The notes: generated by a model from the letters alone, not told the origin. A stretch of DNA of 64,000 nucleotides from UBA1206 sp045600105 (GCA_045600105.1 JAZRXG010000021.1:1-64000), one strand, 5' to 3'. Positions 42,215 to 51,701 are shown, counted from the stretch's first letter. Program-made: numbers and translations.

Positions 42215-42691
42215 TCAGCGTGCTTTTCCCTTCCACACGAAGCGCGGTCCCTCTTCCCCGTATTCGCCGGTCGGGACGTAGCCCGCTTTTTCGAGCACGC
42301 GCTTTGATCTGACGTTATCATCATCGGTCTCGGCTTCGATACGCGTCACTCCGTCACGGCGCGACGCCCATTCGGTGGCGGCGATGACCGCCTCGGCAGC
42401 GTAGCCCCTGCCCTGATATTCCTCAAGCAGACCGTAACCGATCTCGACGCTTCCGTCGTCGTTCAGCCCCTTGAAGCCAAGGTCGCCTACTCTTTTTCCG
42501 TCCTTGAGCTCAATGAACCAGGCGGCGTACCATTCGCGCTTTTCGGGACATTTTACGCTGAGCTCAAGCATCTGCGAATACGCTTCCTTCAGTTCGGCGT
42601 TCTTTTCGTTTTCGACAAGAAGACGCATTTCTTCGTCCGTCGCGGCATGTATGACAAGTCTTTCGGTTTTAATAACACAGTTTTCGTTCAT
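42215..42691 (-). CDS. GNAT acetyltransferase
   Basis: A 158-residue GNAT enzyme with the ERLVIHAATDEEM start, the acetyl-CoA loop in EYQGRGYAAEAV and the final VRSKRVLEKAGY motif. The acceptor is unknown. Its ATG overlaps the stop of the lytic transglycosylase by 4 nt, making it the last gene of the tsaC-coaE-transglycosylase-GNAT operon. Confidence 0.85.
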   Translation of the reverse strand: MNENCVIKTERLVIHAATDEEMRLLVENEKNAELKEAYSQMLELSVKCPEKREWYAAWFIELKDGKRVGDLGFKGLNDDGSVEIGYGLLEEYQGRGYAAEAVIAATEWASRRDGVTRIEAETDDDNVRSKRVLEKAGYVPTGEYGEEGPRFVWKGKAR

Positions 42692-43245
42692 TGCATCGAT
42701 TCCTCAATCGGTATCATTCCGGCGTAGTGCTCCATATCCTCAAAAACAAGAGCGACGTATCTGCGCGTCTCATCTATCGGGATCGCCTTGAGCGTCATAC
42801 CGTCGTCGGAATACCTTTCGTCGTCCAGCCAGTTTCTCACTCTGCCCATTCCCGCGTTGTAAGCGGCAACGGCGCTCTTCCAATCGTTGAAGTATCTATA
42901 TAAATAGGAAAGATAATACGTTCCGAACCTCACGTTCGTGTCCGTGTCGTCGATGCTGTATTCATCGACTCCGAGCCGTTCCGCCATTTCGTCGCAGGTC
43001 GGCTGAATGAGCTGCATGAGCCCGTGAGCGTCCGCTCTCGAGACGGCGTCGGGATCGAATCCGCTTTCGACATTGATGACGGCGTAGACGAGCTCCCGCG
43101 GGACGCCGTATTCGCGTGCCCATTTGTTCACGGAATCCTCGAAGTCCATCGGGTAATCGCGCACGTATCTTTCGTTATAGTAGATCGCGTACACAAGCGC
43201 GGCGAGTACCGCTATCGTAAGAATGACAGGGATGATCTTTTTCAC
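42688..43245 (-). CDS. Membrane-anchored lytic transglycosylase (Slt type)
   Basis: A 185-residue protein with an N-terminal membrane anchor (about 4-22) and an SLT domain that cleaves peptidoglycan glycan strands. The catalytic Glu is E60 in NVESGF; GLMQLIQPT and AAYNAGMGRVRNWL are the other family motifs. It overlaps coaE by 4 nt upstream and the GNAT gene by 4 nt downstream. Confidence 0.92.
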   Translation of the reverse strand: MKKIIPVILTIAVLAALVYAIYYNERYVRDYPMDFEDSVNKWAREYGVPRELVYAVINVESGFDPDAVSRADAHGLMQLIQPTCDEMAERLGVDEYSIDDTDTNVRFGTYYLSYLYRYFNDWKSAVAAYNAGMGRVRNWLDDERYSDDGMTLKAIPIDETRRYVALVFEDMEHYAGMIPIEESMQ

Positions 43246-43823
43246 AGACGTTTCTCCATTATCATACGGTAAAGTGTTTCGGCTTTTTCCTCAAGCATTT
43301 TTTCGGTCGAGTCGTTGGTGATGACGTAATCGCAGTTGGTGCGAAGAAAATCGTTGTCCTTCTGACGGCGAAGGCGGGAAAGCGCCGTGTCGCGGTTGAT
43401 GGAATCGCGGCGCATGACGCGCATGACGCAGTCTTCGTCGTCGGCAATGACGCCCACGATGACGTCGCATTCCTTGTCAAGCCCCGATTCAAAAAGCAGA
43501 GGCGCGTCAACGACGTCCACGTTTCCGCGGATTTTTTCCTTCGTTCTCGCGATAATATGTCGGTGGGTGATCGCGTTGAGGTTTTTGTAGCCTTCGGGGT
43601 CGTTCATCGCGAGCGACGCGAGACGGCTTCGGTTGAGAGTGCCGTCGCCGTTCAGTATGCTTTGCCCGAAACAGGACACAAGCTCTTCAAGGCATTTTTC
43701 GCCCTTTTCGGTCACTTCTCTGCTGACAAGGTCGGTGTCTATGTAATTTATCCCGCGGTTTTTGAGATATTTGCCGACGGTGGATTTTCCGCTGCCGCTT
43801 CTGCCGCAAAGACCTATTATCAT
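43242..43823 (-). CDS. coaE: Dephospho-CoA kinase
   Basis: A 193-residue kinase for the last step of CoA synthesis. Walker A is GRSGSGKST; the CoA-binding segment includes YIDTDLVSREV and HRHIIARTKEKI, and the lid region has DAPLLFESG. Full length. Overlaps tsaC upstream and the transglycosylase downstream by 4 nt each. Confidence 0.95.
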   Translation of the reverse strand: MIIGLCGRSGSGKSTVGKYLKNRGINYIDTDLVSREVTEKGEKCLEELVSCFGQSILNGDGTLNRSRLASLAMNDPEGYKNLNAITHRHIIARTKEKIRGNVDVVDAPLLFESGLDKECDVIVGVIADDEDCVMRVMRRDSINRDTALSRLRRQKDNDFLRTNCDYVITNDSTEKMLEEKAETLYRMIMEKRL

Positions 43824-44449
43824 TTCAGTGCTTCCTCGATTTCTTCTTTTGTGATGCTTCCCTCGCGGAGTACCTTTATGCCGTTGTCGAGCGTCACTAT
43901 CGTCGACGCGATGCCGCTGCCGACCTTGCCCGCGTCAAGCAGCGCGTCTATCCTGCCGTCAAGATACGCCATGACCTCGTCGCCGGAAGTCGGTGCCGGA
44001 AGGTCGGAAATGTTGGCGGATGTTGCCGCGAGAGGCACGCCGCACGCTTCCATGAACAGCAGGGCTTCACGGTTCGACGGGAATCTGAGCCCCACGGTGT
44101 CGCCTCCGGCGGTGACGGTGCGGCAGACTCCGTCCTTTTTTGGGGCGATGACGGTGAGAGGACCGGGCGTGAAAGCGCCTATGAGCTTTCGCATATCGTC
44201 CGTGAGATACGCTGTCTCCTCCGCCTGGGTTATCGAATAAAGGTGGCAGAGCAGCGGCTTTTCGGCAGGTCTGTTTTTGGCTTTGTAAATATTACGGCAC
44301 GCCACGTCATTATATGCGTCAGCCCCGAGCCCGTAGACCGTTTCGGTCGGGAACGCGACGATGCCGCCGTTCTTGATGATACCGGCGCAGATATTTATTT
44401 TTTCAATATCGTTTTCGCTTCCGTCAAGCTTGTATACGGTTGTTTTCAT
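43820..44449 (-). CDS. tsaC: L-threonylcarbamoyladenylate synthase (Sua5/YwlC-TsaC family)
   Basis: A 209-residue enzyme that makes threonylcarbamoyl-AMP for the t6A37 modification of ANN-decoding tRNAs. The YrdC core reads GGIVAFPTETVYGLGADAYN, KNRPAEKPLLCHL, and the RFPSNREALLFMEACGVPLAATSAN segment. It is near the length of TsaC (about 190) rather than full Sua5 (about 340), so the C-terminal Sua5 domain is absent. First gene of a four-gene operon. Confidence 0.93.
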   Translation of the reverse strand: MKTTVYKLDGSENDIEKINICAGIIKNGGIVAFPTETVYGLGADAYNDVACRNIYKAKNRPAEKPLLCHLYSITQAEETAYLTDDMRKLIGAFTPGPLTVIAPKKDGVCRTVTAGGDTVGLRFPSNREALLFMEACGVPLAATSANISDLPAPTSGDEVMAYLDGRIDALLDAGKVGSGIASTIVTLDNGIKVLREGSITKEEIEEALK

Positions 44450-44603
44450 TTTTCATTACCTCTTTTTCAACGTGATTATACCACGAAAAGAAGCGTAAAA
44501 AAAGTATTTTTCGTAAAAAAAGCGCGTTTTTTCACGACTTTTTTGAAATTTGTTATATACTTTTCGGTTTTTATGGTATATGCTCCCGAAGGTTGGGACG
44601 AGG

Positions 44604-44960
44604 AACGGAGCGCAGGCTTCTGCGGGACCATCCGTTGGGGATACAAAGGCTGAATAAACGAAGTGCGGAGCAAACCTCCGCACTTCAGACCGAAGACAAA
44701 CTCGTTCCTTACGCCATTGAAATGCAAATAGAATAGAGAAAAGAGTAAAAGTGTACTTTTATCCAAGACGGATGAGAGTACACTTTTATAATAGGAATAT
44801 TGATTTTATCAGAAATTTCAATGGCTTCGACGAAAAACTCGACTGCCGTAGTAATCTACGCCGACGCTCGTTTTTCGCCGAAATCAACTTCGCTTGTCTC
44901 AGTCTGCTCAGATTGCAGACTTTGTCTGCAATCTGAAGTGCGGAGCAAACCTCCGCACTT
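44604..44960. repeat. Array of inverted repeats with two identical hairpins
   Basis: Five or more stems follow one another: 44604-44636 (AACGGA/TCCGTT enclosing CGCAG/CTGCG); 44661-44685 and 44936-44960, which are identical (AAGTGCGGAG, CAAAC, CTCCGCACTT); 44747-44787 (18-bp arms starting AAAAGTGTACT, two mismatches); an imperfect long stem at about 44825-44882 (CGAAAAAC/GTTTTTCG); and 44909-44935 (12-bp perfect stem, CAGATTGCAGAC). No ORF fits. It occupies the 584-bp gap between tsaC and metA, which are divergent. Confidence 0.75.
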
Positions 44961-44976
44961 ATTTTATCAAAAACAC

Positions 44977-45005
44977 TTGAATAAAGCCGTAAAGCGTGCT
45001 ATAAT
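44977..45005 (+). promoter_or_regulatory. Promoter of metA
   Basis: TTGAAT, 17 nt, TATAAT, 28 nt before the ATG. The leader is too short for a SAM riboswitch. Confidence 0.85.
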
Positions 45006-45033
45006 AACACATCATTTGCACGAGGTGAGTTCA

Positions 45034-45957
45034 ATGCCCATAAAGATCCCTTCTTCGCTGCCCGCAGCCGAAACGCTTGAAAAAGAAAATATTTTCATAA
45101 TGGACGAAAAGCGCGCGATATCGCAGGATATCCGTCCGCTCAAGATCGCCATACTCAACCTCATGCCGACCAAGGAAGTCACCGAGACCCAGATGCTCCG
45201 CCTTCTTTCCAATTCCCCGCTGCAGGTCGAGGTACAGCTGCTCACGACCGCGACGTACGAGGCAAAGCACACGGCGAAGCAGCACCTGGAGTCGTTTTAC
45301 AAGACGTTCGACGAAATAAAGAACACCAAGCTCGACGGTCTCATAATCACGGGCGCTCCCGTCGAATACCTTGATTTTGACAAGGTCGAATACTGGGACG
45401 AGCTCTGCGGCATCATGGACTGGGCGAGCGAAAACGTATTTTCCACCCTCTACGTCTGCTGGGGCGCTTTCGCCGGACTTTATCACAACTGCGGTATAAA
45501 AAAATATCCGCTTGTGAACAAGATAAGCGGCGTTTACCGTCATCACACGCTTTTGTCTGCCGATCCGCTCGTGAGAGGCTTTGACGAATATTTCTACGCG
45601 CCTCATTCGCGCTATTCCTACGTCCTGCGCGACGACGTCACGGCAAACGAAAACCTCAAGCTGCTTGCCGAGGGCGACGCCGGCGTCTACCTCGTGGCGT
45701 CGAAGGACTGCCGTCAGGTGTACGTCACGGGACATCCCGAATATGACCACAACACGCTTCAGCTCGAATACGAGCGCGACGTGAAAAAGGGGCTCGACAT
45801 CGCCGTGCCGAGGAACTATTTCCCGAACGACGACCCGACGAAAACTCCCCCCAATATGTGGCGTTCCCACGCGCATCTCCTCTACGCCAACTGGCTCAAC
45901 TACTACGTCTATCAGGTGACTCCTTACGACATTGACGAGATCGGAAAAAATAAATAA
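45034..45957 (+). CDS. metA: Homoserine O-acetyltransferase (MetA family)
   Basis: A 307-residue enzyme at the first committed step of methionine synthesis. The catalytic Cys is C142 in YVCWGAF; H234 and E236 in GHPEY complete the site. Residue 111 is Glu (APVEYLDF); in this family Glu at 111 is linked to acetyl-CoA use and Gly to succinyl-CoA, so acetylation is expected. The start at 45034 has CGAGGTG upstream and yields the standard N-terminus MPIKIP. Monocistronic, with promoter and terminator. Confidence 0.93.
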   Translation: MPIKIPSSLPAAETLEKENIFIMDEKRAISQDIRPLKIAILNLMPTKEVTETQMLRLLSNSPLQVEVQLLTTATYEAKHTAKQHLESFYKTFDEIKNTKLDGLIITGAPVEYLDFDKVEYWDELCGIMDWASENVFSTLYVCWGAFAGLYHNCGIKKYPLVNKISGVYRHHTLLSADPLVRGFDEYFYAPHSRYSYVLRDDVTANENLKLLAEGDAGVYLVASKDCRQVYVTGHPEYDHNTLQLEYERDVKKGLDIAVPRNYFPNDDPTKTPPNMWRSHAHLLYANWLNYYVYQVTPYDIDEIGKNK

Positions 45958-45963
45958 TATAAG

Positions 45964-46004
45964 AAAGGATTTCCGCATAGCAAAAAACGCGGAAATCCTT
46001 TTTC
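45964..46004. terminator. Bidirectional terminator between metA and mutS2
   Basis: AAAGGATTTCCGC and GCGGAAATCCTTT (13 bp) with a 12-nt loop; TTTTT follows on the + strand. Confidence 0.9.
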
Positions 46005-46027
46005 ATGTTTACTTAAGGCTTGATGCT

Positions 46028-48385
46028 TTACTTGAACTCCACCACGGTGACGCCGGTGTCGCCTTCACCGTATCTGCCGCTGCGGAACGAGGAAACGCGT
46101 TTGTCGTGCCTGAGCTGGTCCTGTATCGCCGATCTCAGCGCGCCCGTTCCTTTCCCGTGGATGATGCGGACGGTCTTGTAGTTCGCCATTATCGCCGACT
46201 CAAAATAACGGTCGATAACGAAATACGCGTCGTCGCCGGTGAGTCCGCGGACGTCGACCTCGTTCTTGACCGCTTCGGTCGGATGGCTGTACGATACGGT
46301 CGACTGCTGCCTGACCTTTTCTTTGGTCTCGTCAACGAGTTTGAGCTCGGAAACCTTGACCTTGGTGGTGATGATACCCGCTTTGATAACGGCGTTGTCG
46401 CCGTCGACGCTTACGACGATGCCCTTTTTGTTGATGCCTTTTATCAAAACGTCATCGCCTGCTCTGAGCGGACGCGGAAGCACGTAATCGTCTGTCTCTT
46501 CTATTTCAGCCGGCGACGAGTTCTTTATTTCGTCCCTTATCGCCTTGCGGGCGGAATCCATATTGTCGAATTTTTTCTCTTTTTCTGCGTCTCTTCTCAG
46601 CTTGTTCAGCTCGTCAAAGATAAAGTCACTCGACGCCTTTGCCTGCGCCATGATACGCGCGGCTCTGTCTTCGGCTTTGGCTATCTGCTCGGCGGCGTTC
46701 TTTTCGGCTTTTTCTTTTTCCGCCTTCGCGTCTTCAAGCGCGTCTTCCGCCTGCTTTTTCATTTTGGCGAGTTCTTCTTTTTCTTTGGAAAGCCTGCCTT
46801 CAGTCTCTTCGAGACGGGTTATGACGTCCTCAAACTTAATGCTTTCCTCGCTCATCGCGGCTTTCGCCTTGTCGATGATGCGTTCGGGGATTCCGAGACG
46901 CAGCGAAATGGCGAACGCGTTCGATTTGCCGGGGAGCCCGACGATGAGGCGGTAGGTGGGGCGCAGGGTCTCGATGTCGAATTCACACGAGGCGTTCATA
47001 ACGCCCTGCGTTTCAAGCGCATAGGTCTTGAGCTCGGCGTAATGCGTCGTTGCCGCGGTGACCGCGCCGATGCGCTTCATATCCTCGAGTATCGCAATCG
47101 CGAGAGCCGCGCCCTCGGTGGGGTCGGTCCCCGCTCCGAGCTCGTCGAAAAGCACGAGCGAACGGCAGGACGCGTTTTTGATTATATCGACGATGTTCGT
47201 CATGTGCGCCGAGAACGTGGAGAGCGACTGCTCTATCGACTGTTCGTCGCCGATGTCGGGCAATATGCGGTCGAACACGGGAAGCGTAGTGCCGAAGTCG
47301 CACGGTACCTCGATGCCGGACTGTGCCATCATGGCAAGCAGACCTATCGTCTTGAGCGTGACGGTCTTGCCGCCGGTGTTCGGACCCGTGATGACGAGAG
47401 TGCCGCATTCTTCGCTGCCGAGCGACACCGAAATAGGCACCACCTTATCCTTGTCGAGCAGCGGATGACGGGCGTTTATCAGCTTGACCGCCATGTTTTT
47501 TTCGTTTATGACGGGAGAAATGCCGCGGATATCGAACGAATAGTCCGCTTTGCCGAATATGACCGAAAGATCTGTCGACACCTTGAAGTCGATGGCGATC
47601 AAGCCTTCGGAAAGTGCGACCTGATCGGAAAGGGCGGCAAGTATCTTTTCGATCTCTCTGCCTTCGGCGACCTTGAGCTCACGGAGCTTGTTGTTGCTGT
47701 CGAGCACCGCCATGGGCTCGATGAACAGAGTCGCGCCCGACGCGGACGTGTCGTGAACGAGACCTTTTATTTCGTTTTTGTATTCCGCCTTGACGGGAAC
47801 GACGTATCTTCCGTTGCGGATGGTGACGATGTTTTCCTGCAGATATTTGGAATAGCTGCCGGCGGTATATTTTGCGAGCACGTCTCGGACATCCGACTCA
47901 CATTTTCTTATCGCTCTTCTGATCCTGAAAAGCTCGTCCGACGCAGAATCGGCTATCATATCCTCGGCGATTATGGCGTCGCCGATTGCGCGTTCGAGCG
48001 TTCTGTTCTCGCGCAGCATTTCAAAATATTCGTCAAGCGGGCCAAGATCCTCGCTTTTTGCGGGGTACGCCTTGAGAGCCGACGCGCTTCTGAGCAGCGA
48101 CTGTATGTCGAGCAGCTCGCGCGGCGACAGAGCTGCGCCCTTTCCCGCGCGTTCGACCGACGGGATTATGTCTTTTCCGCTTCCGAACGGGGGCATCGAA
48201 CGCTTGGCGAGCAGTTCCTTTGCCTTTGCCGTTTCGGCAAGACGCCTTTTGACGACGACCGGGTCGTCGCTCGGCTCAAGGGATGCCGCAAGCGCCTTTC
48301 CGCTTTCGGTACGGACGTAGTGAGTGAGTTTTTCTATTACTTTATCGTACTCAAGGATCCTTGATGCTTTTGCGAATGAATCCAT
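46028..48385 (-). CDS. mutS2: Endonuclease MutS2
   Basis: A 785-residue MutS-like ATPase without mismatch-recognition domains. It has a core and lever region (1-300), the ATPase with Walker A GPNTGGKTVTLK and Walker B region LVLFDELGAGTDP, a long coiled coil rich in Glu/Lys/Ala (about 515-620) and a C-terminal Smr nuclease domain (EVDVRGLTGDDAYFV, IHGKGTGALR). MutS2 acts on ribosome collisions and recombination intermediates. It overlaps recO by one base and ends the phoH-ybeY-era-recO-mutS2 operon. Confidence 0.96.
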   Translation of the reverse strand: MDSFAKASRILEYDKVIEKLTHYVRTESGKALAASLEPSDDPVVVKRRLAETAKAKELLAKRSMPPFGSGKDIIPSVERAGKGAALSPRELLDIQSLLRSASALKAYPAKSEDLGPLDEYFEMLRENRTLERAIGDAIIAEDMIADSASDELFRIRRAIRKCESDVRDVLAKYTAGSYSKYLQENIVTIRNGRYVVPVKAEYKNEIKGLVHDTSASGATLFIEPMAVLDSNNKLRELKVAEGREIEKILAALSDQVALSEGLIAIDFKVSTDLSVIFGKADYSFDIRGISPVINEKNMAVKLINARHPLLDKDKVVPISVSLGSEECGTLVITGPNTGGKTVTLKTIGLLAMMAQSGIEVPCDFGTTLPVFDRILPDIGDEQSIEQSLSTFSAHMTNIVDIIKNASCRSLVLFDELGAGTDPTEGAALAIAILEDMKRIGAVTAATTHYAELKTYALETQGVMNASCEFDIETLRPTYRLIVGLPGKSNAFAISLRLGIPERIIDKAKAAMSEESIKFEDVITRLEETEGRLSKEKEELAKMKKQAEDALEDAKAEKEKAEKNAAEQIAKAEDRAARIMAQAKASSDFIFDELNKLRRDAEKEKKFDNMDSARKAIRDEIKNSSPAEIEETDDYVLPRPLRAGDDVLIKGINKKGIVVSVDGDNAVIKAGIITTKVKVSELKLVDETKEKVRQQSTVSYSHPTEAVKNEVDVRGLTGDDAYFVIDRYFESAIMANYKTVRIIHGKGTGALRSAIQDQLRHDKRVSSFRSGRYGEGDTGVTVVEFK

Positions 48386-49122
48386 TATAAGTCCTTTCTG
48401 ATCTCGTGGTAAAAGTCAAGACTTTTGGGCTTGACGTCAGCCGCGTAGATCAAATATTTCTCGCAGAAATCGCAGAAGACCTTTTCGTCATCGGGTGTGA
48501 GCGAAAACGAAAGTATCTTGCTCTGCGGGCATTTCCCGAGATAATCAAGCGCTTTGACGGCGCTTTTCGTGAGTCTGTAAGCAAGCTCCGGAACCGGAGC
48601 GCATTCGTCGCAGAACAGGGCGCTTTCGTCGAAATCGTAAAGCGTTCCTTCCGCTTCACATATCGCACAGCCCGAAAAATCAGGCGCCATACCCATGACG
48701 ACGCAGAGTCTGTACTCGAACACCGCCTTGATGAGGTCGGTATCGGCAAGACCGCGCGAAAGAGCGAAAAGACAGTTCAGATAAAGGCGGAGTATGCCGT
48801 CATCGTACGACGGAACGGAAACCATGGCGCATATCTCGGACATATAAGACGCGGCGGCAAGCGTGAAGATGTCGGAACGCAGTCCGTAAAAATTCTCGAT
48901 GAGCGTCGCCTCGGTGAGCGTCATGTGACCGTTCTTTTCGTATACGGAAAGTTCGGAATAGGCAAAAAGCTGGACCGACTTGAGATATGACGACGAAATA
49001 TTGCGCGCGCCCGTGGCATGCACGGTGACGACGCCGTCGTTTTCGGTGAGAACGTAAAGCAGTTTTCCTTTTTCTCCGGTCGGGATCTCTCTGATGACGG
49101 CGCCTTTGAACGTCTTATTCAT
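48385..49122 (-). CDS. recO: DNA repair protein RecO
   Basis: A 245-residue protein that loads RecA on gapped DNA with RecF and RecR. An N-terminal OB fold (about 1-80, YVLTENDGVVTVHATGA) is followed by a helical domain carrying the zinc-binding cysteines (CAICEAEG and CDECA, residues about 155-180). It is contiguous with era upstream and overlaps mutS2 by one base. Confidence 0.93.
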   Translation of the reverse strand: MNKTFKGAVIREIPTGEKGKLLYVLTENDGVVTVHATGARNISSSYLKSVQLFAYSELSVYEKNGHMTLTEATLIENFYGLRSDIFTLAAASYMSEICAMVSVPSYDDGILRLYLNCLFALSRGLADTDLIKAVFEYRLCVVMGMAPDFSGCAICEAEGTLYDFDESALFCDECAPVPELAYRLTKSAVKALDYLGKCPQSKILSFSLTPDDEKVFCDFCEKYLIYAADVKPKSLDFYHEIRKDL

Positions 49123-50058
49123 TTATTCTTTATCTCCGTAGCCGAAATTGTTGAGAAACGCCGGACGGTCGCGCCAGTTTTCCTTGACTTTGACCCAGAT
49201 GTCGAGGAATATCCTCGCGCCGAGTATGTTTTCGAGGTCTTCACGCGCGTATGAGCCGATCTTTTTGAGCATCGCGCCGTCCTTGCCGATGACGATTTTC
49301 TTGTGCGCCTGCTTTTCGACGTAAAGCTCGGCGCGTATCGTGATGACGTCCTTCTTTTCCTTGAACTCCTCGATGACGACGGCGATGCCGTGAGGTATCT
49401 CGTCGTCGGTGAGGCGAAGCGCTTTTTCGCGGATGACCTCGGCAACTATCTGCTTTTCGGGCTGGTCGGTATAAAGGTCTTCCGGGAAGAAATGAGGCGA
49501 CGGAACGAGGTATTTTTCTATTTCGTCCATAATGATGTCGATGCCGTCGTTATTGAGCGCCGAAACGGGGATGACGGAATCGAACGAATACAGCTGCGAT
49601 ATTTCGGAAATGTATTTGAGGATGGCGGTCTTGTCGGTGATGTCGGTCTTGTTGATGACGAGCACTTTTTTCATATCCGCCTGCGAATAAGACTCGAGCG
49701 CGTTCCTTTCGGTCACCGTGAGCGGCACGGAAGCGTCCACTACGAATATTACCGCGTCAGCGTCGGACGACGCCGAGCCGACGGCTTTCATCATATATTC
49801 GCCGAGCAGGTTCTTGGGCTTGTGAAGTCCCGGTGTATCGATGAAAACGTACTGGTCGTTTCCCTTCGTGAGCACGCCGGTGATGCGGTTGCGCGTGGTC
49901 TGCGGTTTTTTTGAAACTATCGCCACTTTTTCACCGACGAGAGCGTTCATCAGAGTGGATTTGCCCACGTTGGGGCGTCCCGTTATCATTATGAAAGCGC
50001 TTCTGGTCCCGGGGTTTTCGGTGTTTTCGTTCATTTCGATGATATTTTCGTTTTTCAT
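49123..50058 (-). CDS. era: GTPase Era
   Basis: A 311-residue GTPase for 16S rRNA maturation. G1 is GRPNVGKST, G3 DTPGLH, G4 NKTD, and the C-terminal KH domain contains VIGKDGAMLKKIGSYAREDLE. The stop is immediately followed by recO with no gap. Firmicutes order ybeY-era-recO is kept. Confidence 0.97.
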   Translation of the reverse strand: MKNENIIEMNENTENPGTRSAFIMITGRPNVGKSTLMNALVGEKVAIVSKKPQTTRNRITGVLTKGNDQYVFIDTPGLHKPKNLLGEYMMKAVGSASSDADAVIFVVDASVPLTVTERNALESYSQADMKKVLVINKTDITDKTAILKYISEISQLYSFDSVIPVSALNNDGIDIIMDEIEKYLVPSPHFFPEDLYTDQPEKQIVAEVIREKALRLTDDEIPHGIAVVIEEFKEKKDVITIRAELYVEKQAHKKIVIGKDGAMLKKIGSYAREDLENILGARIFLDIWVKVKENWRDRPAFLNNFGYGDKE

Positions 50059-50061
50059 TTG

Positions 50062-50517
50062 TCAGTCCCTCGTGATGCCGAGCGAATCAAGTATCTCGTC
50101 CTGCATCCTTTCCATTTCGATCCGTTGTTCTTCGCCCTGCTCGTGGTCGTAGCCGAGCAGGTGCAGCGTCGAATGTACGCTCAAAAAGCACATCTCGCGT
50201 CTGAGCGAATGGCCGTATTCCGCCGCCTGCTCCGCCGCCTTGTCTATCGATATGACTATGTCGCCGAGCTCCTTGAGCCCGTCGGGAAGGTCGAAATCGT
50301 CCATCGGGAACGAGAGCACATCAGTCGGACGGTCGACACCGCGGTATTCGGCGTTGAGCGAATGAATGTATTCGTTATCGCATACCGTGATATAGACCTC
50401 GAACTCGCCGTCCTCGTACTCACGCGATACGGCGGCGCGGACGCATTTTTTCATATCGTACATTATGCTTTTATCGACTTTTACGTCGGTGATGTTTTTG
50501 TAATAAACGTGGACCAT
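50062..50517 (-). CDS. ybeY: Endoribonuclease YbeY
   Basis: A 151-residue zinc endoribonuclease for rRNA maturation. The zinc-binding HSTLHLLGYDH motif (HxxxHxxxxxH) is intact and LNAEYRGVDRPTDVLSFPM is the conserved upstream block. Length is typical. Lies 1 nt after phoH and 3 nt before era. Confidence 0.96.
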   Translation of the reverse strand: MVHVYYKNITDVKVDKSIMYDMKKCVRAAVSREYEDGEFEVYITVCDNEYIHSLNAEYRGVDRPTDVLSFPMDDFDLPDGLKELGDIVISIDKAAEQAAEYGHSLRREMCFLSVHSTLHLLGYDHEQGEEQRIEMERMQDEILDSLGITRD

Positions 50518-50518
50518 A

Positions 50519-51535
50519 TCAGATTTTCCTCCTGAAGGTCATTCTTTCCTTGTCTCTTTCTTTCATCGCGTCGGACGCGCCTTTCTTTTCGTAGGCGAGA
50601 ATTATCTTCTGTACGAGCGGATGACGCACTACGTCCTTGTGGCTGAACTTGTATATCGCGATGCCGTCGATGTCGCCGAGGATGTCTATCGCCTCAACGA
50701 GTCCGCTCTTTTTGATGAACGGAAGGTCGATCTGCGTGACGTCGCCCGTGACAATCGCCTTTGAGTTGTTGCCGAGCCGCGTCAGGAACATTTTCATCTG
50801 TTCGGGGGTCGTGTTCTGTGCTTCGTCGAGGATTATGAACGAATCGTCGAGCGTTCTGCCGCGCATATAGGCGAGCGGCGCGATCTCGATGGTGTTCTTT
50901 TCCATGTGCCGCGCAAACGACTCGCCGCCCAGCATTTCGTTGAGCGCGTCGTAAAGGGGACGGAGGTACGGGTCTATCTTCTGCTGGAGGTCACCCGGCA
51001 GGAATCCCAGCTTTTCGCCCGCTTCCACCGCAGGCCGCGTGAGGATTATGCGGGATATCTGTTTCTGACGGAGCGCCGTCACCGCCATTGCCACGGCAAG
51101 GAAGGTCTTGCCGGTACCGGCGGGGCCGACACCGAAGGTTATGGTGTTCTTTTTGATGGCATCGACGTATTTCTGCTGACCGACGGTCTTGGCTTTTATC
51201 GGCTTGCCCGTGTTGGTGAGGCAGACGCAGTCGTTGAGCATTCCCTCAAGTTCGGAGGAACGGTCGTCACGCACCATCGAAACGACGTAGTTTATCGTAT
51301 TTTCGCCTATCGAATCCTCGAATTTCGCGAGTTTTTCAAGCTGCAGCACGGCTTCATACGCCATGTCCACGTTGTCCTTGTTCTCGCCCGAAACGCTGAC
51401 GTTGCCGTCACGGCTCGATATGCGAACCTGAAATTCCTTTTCGAGTATATCGGTGTTGCCGTCAAGCGTACCGAAAAGCTTCAGCACGAAATCGAGGCTC
51501 AGCTCACTCATTTTTCTTTCATAAAGATCCGCCAT
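50519..51535 (-). CDS. phoH: PhoH-like ATPase
   Basis: A 338-residue PhoH protein. Walker A is GPAGTGKTFLA, Walker B region is SFIILDEAQNTTPEQ, and the N-terminal 100 residues contain a KH-like domain of the YlaK/PhoH type. It is often paired with YbeY and is probably an RNA helicase or ATPase in rRNA processing. AGGAGG? reads CGGAGG, 7 nt before the ATG. First gene of the operon down to mutS2. Confidence 0.93.
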   Translation of the reverse strand: MADLYERKMSELSLDFVLKLFGTLDGNTDILEKEFQVRISSRDGNVSVSGENKDNVDMAYEAVLQLEKLAKFEDSIGENTINYVVSMVRDDRSSELEGMLNDCVCLTNTGKPIKAKTVGQQKYVDAIKKNTITFGVGPAGTGKTFLAVAMAVTALRQKQISRIILTRPAVEAGEKLGFLPGDLQQKIDPYLRPLYDALNEMLGGESFARHMEKNTIEIAPLAYMRGRTLDDSFIILDEAQNTTPEQMKMFLTRLGNNSKAIVTGDVTQIDLPFIKKSGLVEAIDILGDIDGIAIYKFSHKDVVRHPLVQKIILAYEKKGASDAMKERDKERMTFRRKI

Positions 51536-51672
51536 ATTTCAACCTCCGTATAAGTCAGATCGCCGTTTTTATACGAACCCTTTGTATTATATCACACGTT
51601 TTTGTAAATGTACAGTTATATTTTAATTATTTTGGGCGTTTTCGGCATATCTCAGACCGCAAAAATAAATTA

Positions 51673-51701
51673 TTGACAAATATAAAGAATTATGATACAA
51701 T
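51673..51701 (+). promoter_or_regulatory. Promoter of the third solute-binding protein
   Basis: TTGACA, 17 nt, TACAAT; AAGGAG follows before the ATG at 51742. Confidence 0.8.

Noticed and set aside
45932..48364. 810-codon + strand open frame
   Set aside because: Antisense shadow of mutS2.
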